64,000 nt of DNA, taken from NCBI GenBank assembly GCA_017311315.1, contig CM029664.1, positions 40,586,278-40,650,277 of the forward strand, written 5' to 3'. Shown one piece after another: positions 12,889 to 25,442 of this stretch. The DNA comes from Dendrocalamus latiflorus. Taxonomy: Eukaryota; Streptophyta; Magnoliopsida; Poales; Poaceae. The notes below the pieces were generated by a model, which saw only the letters and a list, made by a program, of their open reading frames with translations, did not search any database and had not been told where the DNA came from. A program made the position numbers and the translations under genes. The number at the start of each line of letters is the position of its first letter. Within the stretch, counting starts at the first letter, position 1.

Positions 12889-12897
12889 GGCATCTAG

Positions 12898-13794
12898 GGT
12901 ATTGAACTCCTCTGCCCCCCCCCCAAATCCCCTTTTAACATGGTACGAAATAGATTTAAACTTCAACTCCTCTGTACGACCTGTTCTAGGAACCACTACT
13001 TATCTAAAAATCCTAGCATCCTAATTTTCGTGTATGCTATTTAGACATAAGTTCTCAAGACAAATATTTTGAAAATATTAAATCTCCCCCAACCCGACCA
13101 AGTACGAGACAATGGAGACCAGTCAACCTGACATGTGTTTCCCTAGTTGCCGAGACAGAGGGCCTATTCCTTTCGGCTTCTAAAATTTTTTTTTGTCTTT
13201 TCTACAATAACTAGCTTTTAAACAGAGTATCTTTTCAAGATAGGGTTTATTAGTTAATTATAGTACATACTGTACTGCCTTCATTTATATCGACAAAAAC
13301 CGCACGTGAGTTTCTGTTACTCTATAATCTCTCACATGAATAGCTCAAAAGTCACAAACCGCAGTCAAAAACTAGTTATAAGCTTCAGCCAAAAATAACA
13401 AGCCCAGAAACCACAACCGTGACAACAAAGCAGCTCATCATCATTTCTCGCCTAGCTTTCTCAACCTTCATCGTGCCAGTCCAATTCTAATCCCTTTCTT
13501 GCACTGTCTGCCAATCTCACTCGTTAGTCGTCACTTGCCGTGCATTCGTGCTGCAACAGCAAGTAATCAATCAAAATGCAAGGTTCAAGATTGAATCCAA
13601 ATCAGTGAATTAAGAGCATTGTGGGTTTCCGTCATCAAAAGATCCCACCTGAATGCTCACGAGTCCTCGGCGACCTGACAAGCTGATGAACACAGTCGAG
13701 GAGCACTATCGCAAGAACATGCTGTCTTCCATCTCCCAAGTCCTACCACACACGGTGTCAACCACCACCTCCGCCCCGGAGCGTTTGACCTGGG
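12898..13794. other. Intergenic/3' flank of RABA gene, no gene seen
   Basis: Contains a poly-C run near 12,917 and an AT-rich stretch. The segment 13,165-13,425 resembles hAT-type MITE termini (GGCCTATTCCTTTCGGCTTCT). The part nearest 13,794 should hold the GTPase 3' UTR; I cannot place the polyadenylation site with confidence. Confidence 0.4.
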
Positions 13795-15121
13795 CTAAGC
13801 CGAGCAGCAACCGTCTTTGTTCGCCGGGGAGACCTCGTCCTTGGCGCCCACGTTGATGGTCTGGCCCCTGGGGGGCGCGGCCGGGTCGTCGCCGACGTCG
13901 AGCGCGTTCCTGCTCACGACGTGGTAGATCTGGCGAAGCACCTCGGTGAAGGCGCCCTCCACGTTGGTGCCCTCGAGCGCGGACGTCTCCATGAAGAAGG
14001 TGCCGTGCCTCTCGGCGAACGCCTTGGCGTCCTCGGCCGGGACTGCCCTGAGGTGGCGCAGGTCGGCCTTGCTCCCGACGAGCATGACCACGATGTTGGC
14101 GTCCGTGTGCTCGCGGAGCTCCCTCAGCCACCGCTCGGCGTTCTCGAACGTGATGTGGCGCGTCACGTCGTACACGACCAGCGCGCCCACCGCGCCCCGG
14201 TAGTAGGCACTGGTGATGGCTCGGTACCTGAAGATGCGAGGTTCAGAGAGAATTGGGTCAAAGCTATTCCGCACGCAGGAAGAAGCAAACGGTGTGTAAC
14301 AAGCACGTAAAGCTGTAATTCTAAAGTTTTATTCCTCCCGCTCTTTTTTTACTTGACTTATTAAGGTTTAATCATTAATATATTTAAAACTATCTAGATG
14401 ACTATATAAAAATTATATCATTATATTTATCATTAAAAATATTTTTATAATATTATAATTTTATGAATATATCTCAGTATCAAGTCACAAAAATTAACCG
14501 TTGAAGTGGCATCTGGAACCCCATGAAAAATAAAAGATAAAAAAGAACGGAGAGAGAAACGAGCAAGGAACGTGTTTGCGCATTGTATTGGTATTTGCGA
14601 AGAACATGAATTGGTGCTGCTAACTCACTAGATTCAGTTTAATGTGTGTGCCAGGCGTTATATAGAAATTACTCCTCTTTTCAGGAGTAACGACGGAACA
14701 AGAGCACCTCATCACAAGTTCTTAACAATGTTTTACTAACACTTACAATTAGTACCAGCCAGACGGACCTTGAATTGAATCCTAGAAAGAAGTGCATAAA
14801 GCGTAACATACAAACAGGGACAGAGGATCATGGAATAGCTACGACTGGATTGTCAGAAGATGAGACACTGCTATGCGAGAAGATGGAGTACCTTTCTTGG
14901 CCGGCGGTGTCCCAGATCTGCGCCTTGACGAGCTTGTCGTCGACGCAGACGGTTTTGGTGGCGAACTCGACGCCGATGGTGGACCTGGTCTCGAGGCTGA
15001 ACTCGTCCCGCGCGAACCGCGACAGCAGGTTGGACTTGCCCACGCCACTGTCACCGATCAGCACCACCTTGAACAGGTAGTCGTACTCCTCCTCCGCGCG
15101 GTACGCCGCCGCAGCCGCCAT
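13795..15121 (-). CDS. RABA1: Rab GTPase of the RABA1 (Rab11) clade, two exons
   Basis: Exon 1 is 14,892-15,121 and exon 2 is 13,795-14,227, joined across a 664-bp intron with GT and AG borders (splits the Arg codon of QERY). Together they encode 220 residues, the usual RABA length. Motifs: P-loop GDSGVGKS (residues 23-30), switch I Thr in STIGVEF, switch II WDTAGQERYR, G5 ETSAL, and C-terminal CCSA for geranylgeranylation. RABA proteins regulate vesicle traffic between trans-Golgi/recycling endosome and plasma membrane or cell plate. Oddity: the G4 guanine-specificity motif reads GSKADL where the family has GNKxDL, an AAC-to-AGC type change. Exon GC content is far above the AT-rich intron, which carries a dispersed repeat. 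The start ATG fits the family N-terminus. Clade assignment is from remembered consensus; expression is unknown. Confidence 0.92.
14322..14510. repeat. AT-rich dispersed repeat in the RABA intron
   Basis: This intronic segment shares its order of motifs with 61,556-61,735: a TTTAAAACTATCTAGATG-like block, ATTATATCA, TCATTAAAAATA, then ATAATATTATAATTTTAT and AATATATCT. The two copies are diverged but collinear, so they are members of one dispersed family, probably a MITE. Termini and target duplication were not resolved. Confidence 0.6.
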
Positions 15122-15629
15122 CCCCTAGCTTCCCCCTCGAACCACGCCCGGGCTTACTGCCCGATCGATCGATCGATCCGTTTAACCGTTTCGCTTCCCG
15201 CGCCCCGGTGCGAGGATCTAAATAGAGCGCTCTTCTCGCACGCGGTGCGTTTCTCTTCTTTTTCGCTGGGTTGCTTTGGGGGGAGCTGGGACAGGGCCAG
15301 GTGGGGAAGAGAGTCGCCGCGGTTGCTGGGTTGTCGTTGCCTTGCCTTGCGCTTCTTTTCTTGTTGTATCGGGCGCTCGCGCGGTGGGGGAGGAGGAGAT
15401 TGGAATCGGATTGGGACGGAAAGGTTGAGAAAGGCAGAAAGCTGAGCGTAGCGAGAGACGACGAGCTGTGTTGTCTCGGTCTCCGTTCCGTCTCGGTGAC
15501 TCGGCATATGCATGTGTCAGGCTGACTGGTCTCCATGTCTTCCTTCTTCCCTTTTCTTTTTTCCTTTTTGCGTGCTTCTCTTTTTTGCTTTTTGCGTGTG
15601 TTTTTAGGGGGACTGAACTTCACCTCTTA
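15122..15629. promoter_or_regulatory. Presumed promoter/5' UTR of the RABA gene
   Basis: The GC-rich region directly upstream of the start codon (which lies on the minus strand) includes a GATC tetranucleotide run at 15,163-15,177. A weak TATA-like CTATTTAG on the minus strand lies near 15,220, about 100 bp before the ATG. The assignment is positional; no experimentally known element is recognised. Confidence 0.4.
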
Positions 15630-15861
15630 GGGCGTCTCCAACAGCTGGCTATTTAGTTAGCTAGATCTGATGTGGCAAGGAAAAAGTAGGAGAGAGAGTA
15701 GTCACTAGCGACGAGCAAATAGCTGATCTATTTCACGTAGTCCAAGAACATGAGAGAGGAGCATGTGGGTCCAACAGTATAAAATAGTCTTTGCTTTTGT
15801 CTCTCACCTCCACGTCAGCTGACTATATAGCTAGTACTAGCTATTACCATTGCGGACGCCC
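15630..15861. mobile_element. Tourist/Harbinger-like MITE 1
   Basis: The 232-bp element has inverted ends GGGCGTCTCCAAC and (reverse complement of the right end) GGGCGTCCGCAAT, flanked by TTA at 15,627-15,629 and 15,862-15,864. A TTA duplication is typical of PIF/Harbinger-type MITEs. It sits about 500 bp upstream of the RABA start codon. Confidence 0.85.
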
Positions 15862-15864
15862 TTA

Positions 15865-16158
15865 GAGCAAGTACAATAATAGTTTTATAGTTAAGTTAAT
15901 CAGTATTTTTGCTGATGTGGAGGAGAGAAGAGAGGAGAGAGATGAGAGCTTAGCTCTCATGCAAGCAACAAGCTGGGCACGGGAGCCTATGCAGTGGTGG
16001 ATCTAGATAATAAATGTATGTAAGCAGGAATAGGAAAGAGAATGTGAGACATGGTACCACATAATAATAAAAAACTTTTTGTAGATAAATTATTGTATAA
16101 CTTGGCTCTTATAACTTGACTTATAGCCAAATACTTGGCTCTATTATTGGACTTGCTC
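15865..16158. mobile_element. Tourist/Harbinger-like MITE 2, abutting MITE 1
   Basis: The 294-bp element has inverted ends GAGCAAGTACAATAATAG and CTATTATTGGACTTGCTC, flanked by TTA at 15,862-15,864 and 16,159-16,161. The left TTA is shared with MITE 1. The ends match a common grass MITE signature. Confidence 0.87.
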
Positions 16159-18649
16159 TTAGTTGGAGGATGGGTGAGAAAAGAGCTAGGCATTGCAGCA
16201 CGGCCAGCGTGTTTTAGGCCACGTCGTGCTGTTTGCTAGCTTCGCTGTCGTGTCATACTGATCCGCCTCATTTCTGATCAGGCCCAAACACGACCCAAAA
16301 CCCATCGTGCCGGCCTAAATCTAACCCTAAGTAACGATAGACAATGAATGCGACGGCGACGATGGTAGCAGCGATCGTCATCTTCATTCCTCTCTTGTCC
16401 ATCTCGTTAAAAACCAGTTAAAATCCCATACCATTATCTCATGTCATTCTATCTCTGAACTTGGCCATCTAGTTCAGTGGCATACATATCTGGGTGTAAA
16501 TCAGACTATAGCATACATGGCCATCTAGCCTATCGCCTTGGTATAGGGCTACTCAGCTGGTCAAATAGAAAAGTTCAAGTAGAATCATAAGTACAATTTG
16601 CTATAGTTAAAAATCAATTATAAATAGTTTTTCAAAAGTTTAGTAACTACTATCGCGGTTGCATGTAAGAATAACATCATTCCTATTCCTATCTGATCCA
16701 AAGAATCTGTTGAGGCATCATGTAAAATTGTAAATATGCAACCACGCGAAAACATTACTGTGAGAAAAATATCACAATAGCTAAGACTGCTAATTTTGGG
16801 ATTCCCAATCAATGTTACATTACGAGTAAAAAAATCAACATTATTGTATTGAATCGAACAGACAGTGTGTTAGCTGATAAATTGGCTCACACACGACTTC
16901 AAAACTCAAACATTGTGGTGCTATTGCTGCTCACATTGCAATTGCAGTACACCTCATATAAAACTCATGCTCAGATCTATTCTATAGTGCATATAAATTA
17001 ATATCAAGAAAAGATTGGCGTCGTAGAAGATGTAAAAGAAATTTTTTGAGAAAAGAAAAAAGAGAAACGCTTTGGCTCGCATAAAATGATAAAAAGTTCA
17101 CCGTTCTGACAGACGTGGCCTGCGGCATCCCATTACCAACTATTTTACCCAACTCTATACAACTCACTGCTATCCGACCCCACCAAACAAGAACCCACCT
17201 GACAGAAACTACAGAAACCCCATACAAGGTCACACACCCGCCCCCTCGTCCCCACCGCGCCTGCAGCCCCCATGACAGCCACGTCCCCTGTCATTTCTTC
17301 TTCCCCAAAGGCCCAGACTGAACCAAGCAGTGGCAATCTCCAACGAACAGAACAAGAACACAATTCAATGCCTCCTTCTCTCCTTCCGATCAACACCAAA
17401 AATCGTAAATCCCTTGATGCATGTCATACCATCGCATTCCCCATCACACAAGCATTCTATTTATGCAAGTAATTTCGCATGCACTGCACAAGCATTCTAT
17501 TTATGCAAGTAATTTCACATGCACTGCCGTTTGAGCGAGTTCGCGAGAGGAGGGAAGGAGTAGCAGTGGAGTCGGTGGCTGGCCGTCAGGCCGTGCCGGG
17601 CTTGGCGTAAATCTGTGCGGGAGCCGAGATGGCCGCGTGGGAGGCGAGGCGCAGAGAAGGCCGCGCCGTGGGGGAGGCGGCTGCCGGCGTGCCGGCCATG
17701 CCCGCCGTGCTCACCGTGCTGGGCCGAGCCGGCCCGAGCACGGCACGCTACGCTGGCCCATTCTGTGCCACCCATCGGGCCATTTTTTCAGGTCCGATCC
17801 GACGCTTATTCGTTTGGCCCGGACCGTACTTGGGTCGTGTCGGACAGATCGGGCCTCGGGCTGGCACGAAATAGCTCGGCCCGACCGTGAGAATCGTGAG
17901 ATCCTGGGAAGGAGATTTGAAGCGATGAGCAGCACTGTGCCGATTTTGGACCGTCAAATTGGGAAGTGAACGGGTGAGATCAATGGCCACATTACTCTTA
18001 GCTATAATGCAAACACGTTCACAGTAAAATCCACATAGCGCATCTACAGAGCAGAACATTGTCTCTGCCTTAGTGAATCACTACAGTGTTTTTGCCAAAG
18101 GATGGAATCTCTGAACGATTTCTGCTCTGCTTGTGGAACTCATCAGCTTCTTAATTTAATCTTCTTTTTTTTTTGCTTTTTGTTGGTTTTTTCTCTTTTT
18201 TCTTATTCCTTTTTGTCGTCGGTAAGGATATAACTTCTTTGTATTTTTTATTTTCTCAAATTTAATTATTCAGAAAAGTAGGTACTTACAAACATCCTGA
18301 GATTTTTGGCTGTTACAGTATTTTTTCAAACATAAGATAGAAGCTACATTAAACACTTCCGACACACGTGATGCAGGCATCACTATTTCTAAGTTGCATA
18401 AATATGAAAGTATTTTTTTGAGTCCGCCTTATGATGCACATCACATGGGGGCGGACTGAGTAATTTAAAATATCCTACATTTGAAGAAAATGATCAATGT
18501 TATGGCTGTACAGTTTTACGAAGCTGAGTTACTCCCGAGCACAAGGTGAATAACAAATACAGGTAGCACAATAGTCTACCGTTTCTTATATACAAAATTG
18601 AGCTGAATGTTTGTCGGAAGTAAATAACTAATAAGGTTATTCGTGTTCA
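16159..18649. other. Intergenic, no gene supported
   Basis: Two stretches (16,195-16,315 and 17,690-17,890) are rich in GGCCCGAGC/GTGCCGGCC-type motifs (cgtgctgggccgagc-like), which recur in grass repeats and give spurious open frames on both strands. The rest is AT-rich with T runs near 18,165-18,210. No conserved protein was recognised. Confidence 0.5.
17447..17526. repeat. 40-bp tandem duplication
   Basis: Two adjacent copies start CACAAGCATTCTATTTATGC at 17,447 and 17,487, differing by one base (TTTCGCATG versus TTTCACATG). The period is 40 bp. Confidence 0.93.
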
Positions 18650-19602
18650 TTATCCACTTCTTCTACCAGCAGACAAAGTTGTTGTCTTGCAGATGGGGCG
18701 TAGGTTCTTTACCATCAGCCATTTTTTTATGCACTCCGCATGGTACCTATGACCACAATCAAGGGTTCCAAGGCACACTGTAACCCGGTACTCCTCCTGC
18801 AAGATACATCGAGAGAAGTTTCTTAGAACTAGAAATTGAACTTGATTGGATGTCAGTGGACGAAAAACCTAAGTAGTCTAGTATCAAGTGTAGAAAATGA
18901 ACCTTGGGAATATTCACTTTTCTAGGCCCAGTCAATATTTATGGCTTGTTTTAAAGAAGCACATTGTCCCTCTTTAACACCCCTTCAATTCCTACAGCGC
19001 TTGGCAAATACCTGTTCTAGAGTAACTTTGTTCTAGATGATCATCAGTTCATCACCATGGATCGGTCCACCACTGTTGCTAATGTTAAATTCACACTATA
19101 TCTACTAACTAGTAGTACATTTTACATAGACCAATTCTCTTTATGGAACGCATAAGAAACTGAGGATATTATAATATCCAAATAAGCAACAAATCTTTTA
19201 TATAAAAGACTACCGCAAGGAGATTGAGACTCCCCGCTTGCCGGAGCCTCAGCCAATTTAATGCGTTACATGGTACAATACGTGTTCATATAAAATTAAT
19301 TTAATGCGTTACATGGTACACTACGTGTTCATATAAAGTTGCACTAGTCATTTCCTCAACTCTGGATCCGAAGTGTGAAGTTCAGACCATGTAGAAGACT
19401 AAGTTCAAGTGATCAAGCTCATAAATATGCAGCAGTTGTGATGTTTCAACATAGAACTGATAGCTGGTTGATCCTTTATAGTTTTGAACAGCTGAAAATT
19501 TAGCTATCAAGAAGGCAAGGTAAAAAATTACAGTGAGAGAAGGACCTGGCATATTATGCAAGCATCGTTCTCCGTGGAAGATTCCGATGACTGATCAGAC
19601 AT
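18650..19602 (-). pseudogene. RING-H2 finger E3 ligase remnant, two exons
   Basis: Exon A (19,546-19,602, from an in-frame ATG) ends ENDACIICQ at a GT donor. Exon B (18,650-18,796) follows an AG acceptor and encodes EEYRVTVCLGTLDCGHRYH..., ending at TAA. Joined they give 67 residues with the C-x2-C...C-x-H-x2-H-x2-C order of a RING-H2 domain. This resembles the C-terminal RING of plant E3 ligases (MBR/BIG BROTHER-like), which recruits E2~ubiquitin. The expected final C-P-I-C reads R-P-I-C, so one zinc ligand is lost. No upstream exons of the much longer family proteins are seen; the frame is open for about 26 codons before the ATG up to a TAG. The 749-bp intron holds a 43-bp tandem duplication. 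Most likely a decayed gene fragment; a very short truncated gene is the alternative. Confidence 0.72.
19255..19338. repeat. 43-bp tandem duplication in RING intron
   Basis: AATTTAATGCGTTACATGG begins at 19,255 and again at 19,298, each copy running to GTGTTCATATAAA. The copies differ by a substitution or two. Confidence 0.9.
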
Positions 19603-19699
19603 GCAGGATGTTCCTGGCACATGTAAGCTAGTGGTGGCTGCGATGCACGAGCTCCAGAGGAAGCACAGAGGTGTGAGCTATGCATGACGTAAAGGATTG

Positions 19700-21493
<1,794 letters not shown>

Positions 21494-21649
21494 CATCTTA
21501 TTTGTACGGATCAACAAAGGAAGGGAGTATACTTGGTTTATTAACTTTGAGTGGATGCACATTTTATTTGTAAACATTTTTAGAAATTCAAAAGCTGACA
21601 ACTACTCCTTAAGATTAAGGGAGTTTTCATGAAAATATAATTATCCAAC

Positions 21650-24434
21650 TAATCCAGTTAACACATTTGTGAAATCTACTTAAGCTTCGCAGTTGGAATC
21701 ACCCAAGTGACACAGCTCCAATAACCGGGAGCACGACGTATTCGAATACCATTTGATTGACTCTGCAGAGTTGCCCAACTTTATCCACACGCACCCTTAA
21801 CCCTCATGACTGAGTTAAGGAACCGGGTCTTTTCGCTGCTCAACCCTTGATATACACTCCACCCGATAGTTTCGGAATCCGCACACCTTCGGGTATCCGT
21901 TGGCCACCACGGAACGCCGGGCCCGAGTTGTGGGGACCTATCGTTGTCTTAGTCCGGATCTGCGATCCGCACCGACTCCCAATGTAGGGCTTCACTTAAG
22001 TTGAGCAGGTACTAAACCAGGGTTGACAAATTAACACCTGTGGTTGAGCGGTCACTATGTCATTTGCTCGGCGTAAGGGTCTAGTCATTACATTTTCACG
22101 AGGTCCGCAACCTCCACCCTAGGGTAAAGCGGTGGGCGAAGACCGTCTCGCGGTTTCCCACAACAGCCTTACCCTAAACTGTGCATGCTGGCACTACCAC
22201 CCTAGGGTACGGTGTGCCATACCACCCTACCCTAGCTCTGAGTTTTTCCAAATCTACCGGCCCGCGGCCACAACCTTAACAATGTAAAGATCTTGCATGA
22301 ATGTAAATATTCTATGGGCGTTCATATTACACTTAGAGTAAATCTAGGGTTGACAAGGGCGGGGCTACAAGTTATCATGGCATTTATCGGTGGTAGATTT
22401 TATCTACATAGCATGTCATTCTAAACATTTTATTTTACGCAAACTAACATTTCACAAATAACATTAATGCAAGTAGCATATGAGCATAATTAAACAACAT
22501 GGGATTCAATATGATCAAGGTTTTGCGACTTGCCGTGAATCTGGACGATCTCGGCGATCTCGTACGCAACAACTCCCTGATCCTGGCCCTGCACCGAAGC
22601 CTCTGGAATCTCCGAAACTAGCGCAAACACACAAAAATAACATAAGTCCGGCTTGAGCCTAATCAAGCGAGGAAAAATAATCTATAAAAAAGGAGTAAAA
22701 TGCATAAAATATTCAAATGTGAGATTTTTGAATTTTTCTGGGATGGTTTTGGGAAAATGGAGGCCAAAAATGAATTCAAGGCATCAAAATGAGCAAGGTG
22801 GTGAAATTTGAGAATTTTTGGGATTTTCTGTGATTTTCTAGGATTTAATTGGATTTTCTGGATTTTTGGAAAAAGATAAATCTCTGAAAATTCGGATGAA
22901 CAGTGCTAGGCCGGCCCAAAGCCACAGTGCAGCCGGGGCACTGTGCGGCCCGCGCGGCCGAACGGCCAGCGCGGCCCACGCGCGGCGCGCGCAACGCGGC
23001 CGAGCAGGCCGAGGCGCGGCCCACTCGCGCGCACGCTCATCCGGACGGGATGGTGGACACGCGGCTCGTGCGGACAGCGGGGATGGCGAGGGAGTGGGTG
23101 GTTTGGATCGGAGTGGGGAGTGGGATCGAACGGCTACGGAGGGGAGCTTTGATCGGGCGGACACGAAGGGGTGAGTTTAAGGAAATCGGACGGCAGGGGA
23201 AAGTTGCCATCCGACGGCCATCTTTAAACCACAACGGTTGGAGAGGGCGGCGAGGATGGGGCCACGTCGGCCTTCGTCAACCTCTCGCCGTGCGTGCTTC
23301 GCAGCGAGGCAGAGGTGCGGGGCCTCTGCTCTCCGGCGACGGCAAGGGCCTCCGGCGGCCAGGGAGGGCTTCACCGGGTAGGGCTCGATATGAGGAACTC
23401 ATTTTGGGGTTTTGGGAAGCGAAGAGGTCAAAGGAGAAGGTGGGAGGCAAAAGGGGAAGATTCGGTTTTCCGGCGGCGTAGGAGGTCACCGGAGCCGATC
23501 AAGTCAAATTGGCGGTGTTTTCACGGTCAGTGGGGTTCGGGGCTTACTTTGGTGGAGGTGGCTGAAGTTCAAAGCCGATCAGGTGAGCTGGCCACGGAGA
23601 GACTTTTCGGCCGGTGGTGAGAGACAGCGTTGGCGCTCCACGAGCAACCACCTGGCCAAAAGAGTTCACCAACGGGATTAGCAAACAGAGGGGAAGCTCG
23701 GGGGAGAAAGAATTGAAGAATGAGGGAGGGAGGTGGGAGATTGGCTCCCGGGGGTCGCCGGCTCACTAGAAGGCGGCGGCGGAGCTAGAAACGGCGAAGC
23801 TTCGATTCAACGCTTGGGGAACTTCACGGGAGTGCGGGGAATACAATGCAGGGCTTGGCTTAGCTTAAAAGGGAGCGGAGGGAGATGGCGGCGAGGGGCA
23901 GGTCGGGGAGGGAGTAAAGGCGCGGCATGGGCGGGGCTACGGAGTCGCAGGCGGTCTGGGGAAGGTGCGGGAGTGGGCGGGGGGTCGCTTCCAAGCGAAG
24001 GGGAGGTGTGACAGGGCGCTGAGCACGAGTAATGGCGGGGTGGGAAGTGGGAGCAGGTGAGCAACGACACGGGCGAAGGCGCGCTCTCGCGCGGAGGAGG
24101 GAGAAGCGGCAGGGCTGACGGGTGGGGCTGCGAGGTGACGAGGCGACGCGGCACGGTGCTGGCGACCGGTGACGGCAGCGCGGCGAGAGCGGGCGGTGAA
24201 ACCGCGGGCGGGGCGAAACAGTGGGCGTGAGCGTAGCGCGCAGCGCAAGCGCATGCGCATGTGCGAGGGGAAAGCGGAAAAAGGGAGGGGCGCCTGCGGG
24301 AGGAGGGAGGCGGACGGCTGAAAGAGGAAAGCGCATTTCCGCCGGGGTTACCAAAAAGGGAAAGGCTAAAAAATCACTCAAAAATTCAGGGGAATTCACA
24401 AAAAATTTTAGGTTGGAAATTTTGGGGTATTTCA
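21650..24434 (-). repeat. Degenerate Gypsy-like LTR
   Basis: The minus strand begins TGAAATACCCCAAAATTTCC at 24,434, the same style of start as the LTR at 41,678 (TGTAACATCCCAAAATTTTG). Further along it has a long GC-rich block (22,890-24,330), then CTAGGGTGG/ACCCTAGG motifs. The minus-strand stretch GGCAACTCTGCAGAGTCAA...TATTCGAATA (about 21,740-21,780) parallels 51,195-51,220 in the other LTR. Its numerous open frames are GC-driven and match no protein I know. No primer-binding site or internal domain was seen, so it is probably a solo or truncated LTR; the left border is uncertain. Confidence 0.62.
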
Positions 24435-25169
24435 ATGCCCCTGATTTCTTTCTGACTGCACAAGTTTTAAACCGTTTGCAAAGAATACGCTCAGGGAAAA
24501 AAATTGATATAGAAAATACACAGAAAGAAATAAAAGAAAACCGAATTCACTTTTGAAAAATTTAAGGATCTCCACCAGTGGAAGAGGAGAGATGAGCCGG
24601 CGGAGGAGGCCGGTGGCGAAACTGCTTCTTACAGTCTTTTGAAAGAGAAAGTCTTGCATAGGATCTTTTGTAGCTACATTCGTGGGTTTTTTGTAGCTAC
24701 CAACGAGACTGCATGGGCTCTTTGAAGTTGCATCCGATCGAACATTAGCCCAGCCTAACACAGAGCAAGAAACCAACGATGGCCTCTCCGTCGATCGCCA
24801 GTCCAGTAGCCCACCCTCCCGCTGCAACTGCACGCCCAAGGCCGCGTCCACGTCGAAGCGCAGGGGGGAGTGCGCTGTGCGCGCCTCACGCCGTCCGCGC
24901 GCGTAACTGCAGCGCGGGCCGCGCCCATACCATTGCGGCGCCGCGCGCCGCGGCTCCGGTCCCCTTCCTCGTCGATCAGGCGCGGACGCAACCGCGCGCC
25001 CCGGGCGGGACTCCCCGGCCGTCATGTAACTGCATAATTGACCCGGCCGCAGGGGTCCTGTAAGCATGCATTTCACGTGCGGGGCAGGAGCGGATCTACA
25101 ATAGTTCATAGATGTTCAGCTGAACACCTAAATTTTTTTGACAAAAAATCTAGTATATATGAGGTATAA

Positions 25170-25253
25170 TACATACATACATACATACATACATACATAC
25201 ATACATACATACATACATACATACATACATACATACATACATACATACATACA
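25170..25253. repeat. (ATAC)n microsatellite
   Basis: About 21 uninterrupted ATAC units. Confidence 0.97.
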
Positions 25254-25416
25254 GTTGGGCCAAATTAACTGTTTGTAGCCACAATCAGCCGGCTGGCTCG
25301 AGCCAAAACACAGCCGCGCTGCAGCCCGCGTGAAGCCAGGGCCCAGCCCATTTTGCCTGTGCGCGCGGCGGCGTAAGAAAGGCCTGCGGTCTGCTGATCC
25401 CTAGCCCCAGCTCCCC

Positions 25417-25442
25417 CCACCCCCCCCCCCCCCCCCCCCCCC
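25417..25442. repeat. Poly-C tract
   Basis: A run of more than 20 C, broken once by A near its start. Such runs are prone to length error in assembly. Confidence 0.9.

Noticed and set aside
14873..15623. 190-codon frames on both strands over the RABA start
   Set aside because: Antisense shadow and upstream extension of the GTPase exon and leader.
22838..24435. Many long overlapping open frames
   Set aside because: High-GC LTR sequence gives open frames by composition in all frames; no domain recognised.
24779..25063. 94-codon plus-strand frame starting MASPSIASPVAH
   Set aside because: Pro/Ala/Arg-rich composition effect with equally long frames on the other strand and no domain.
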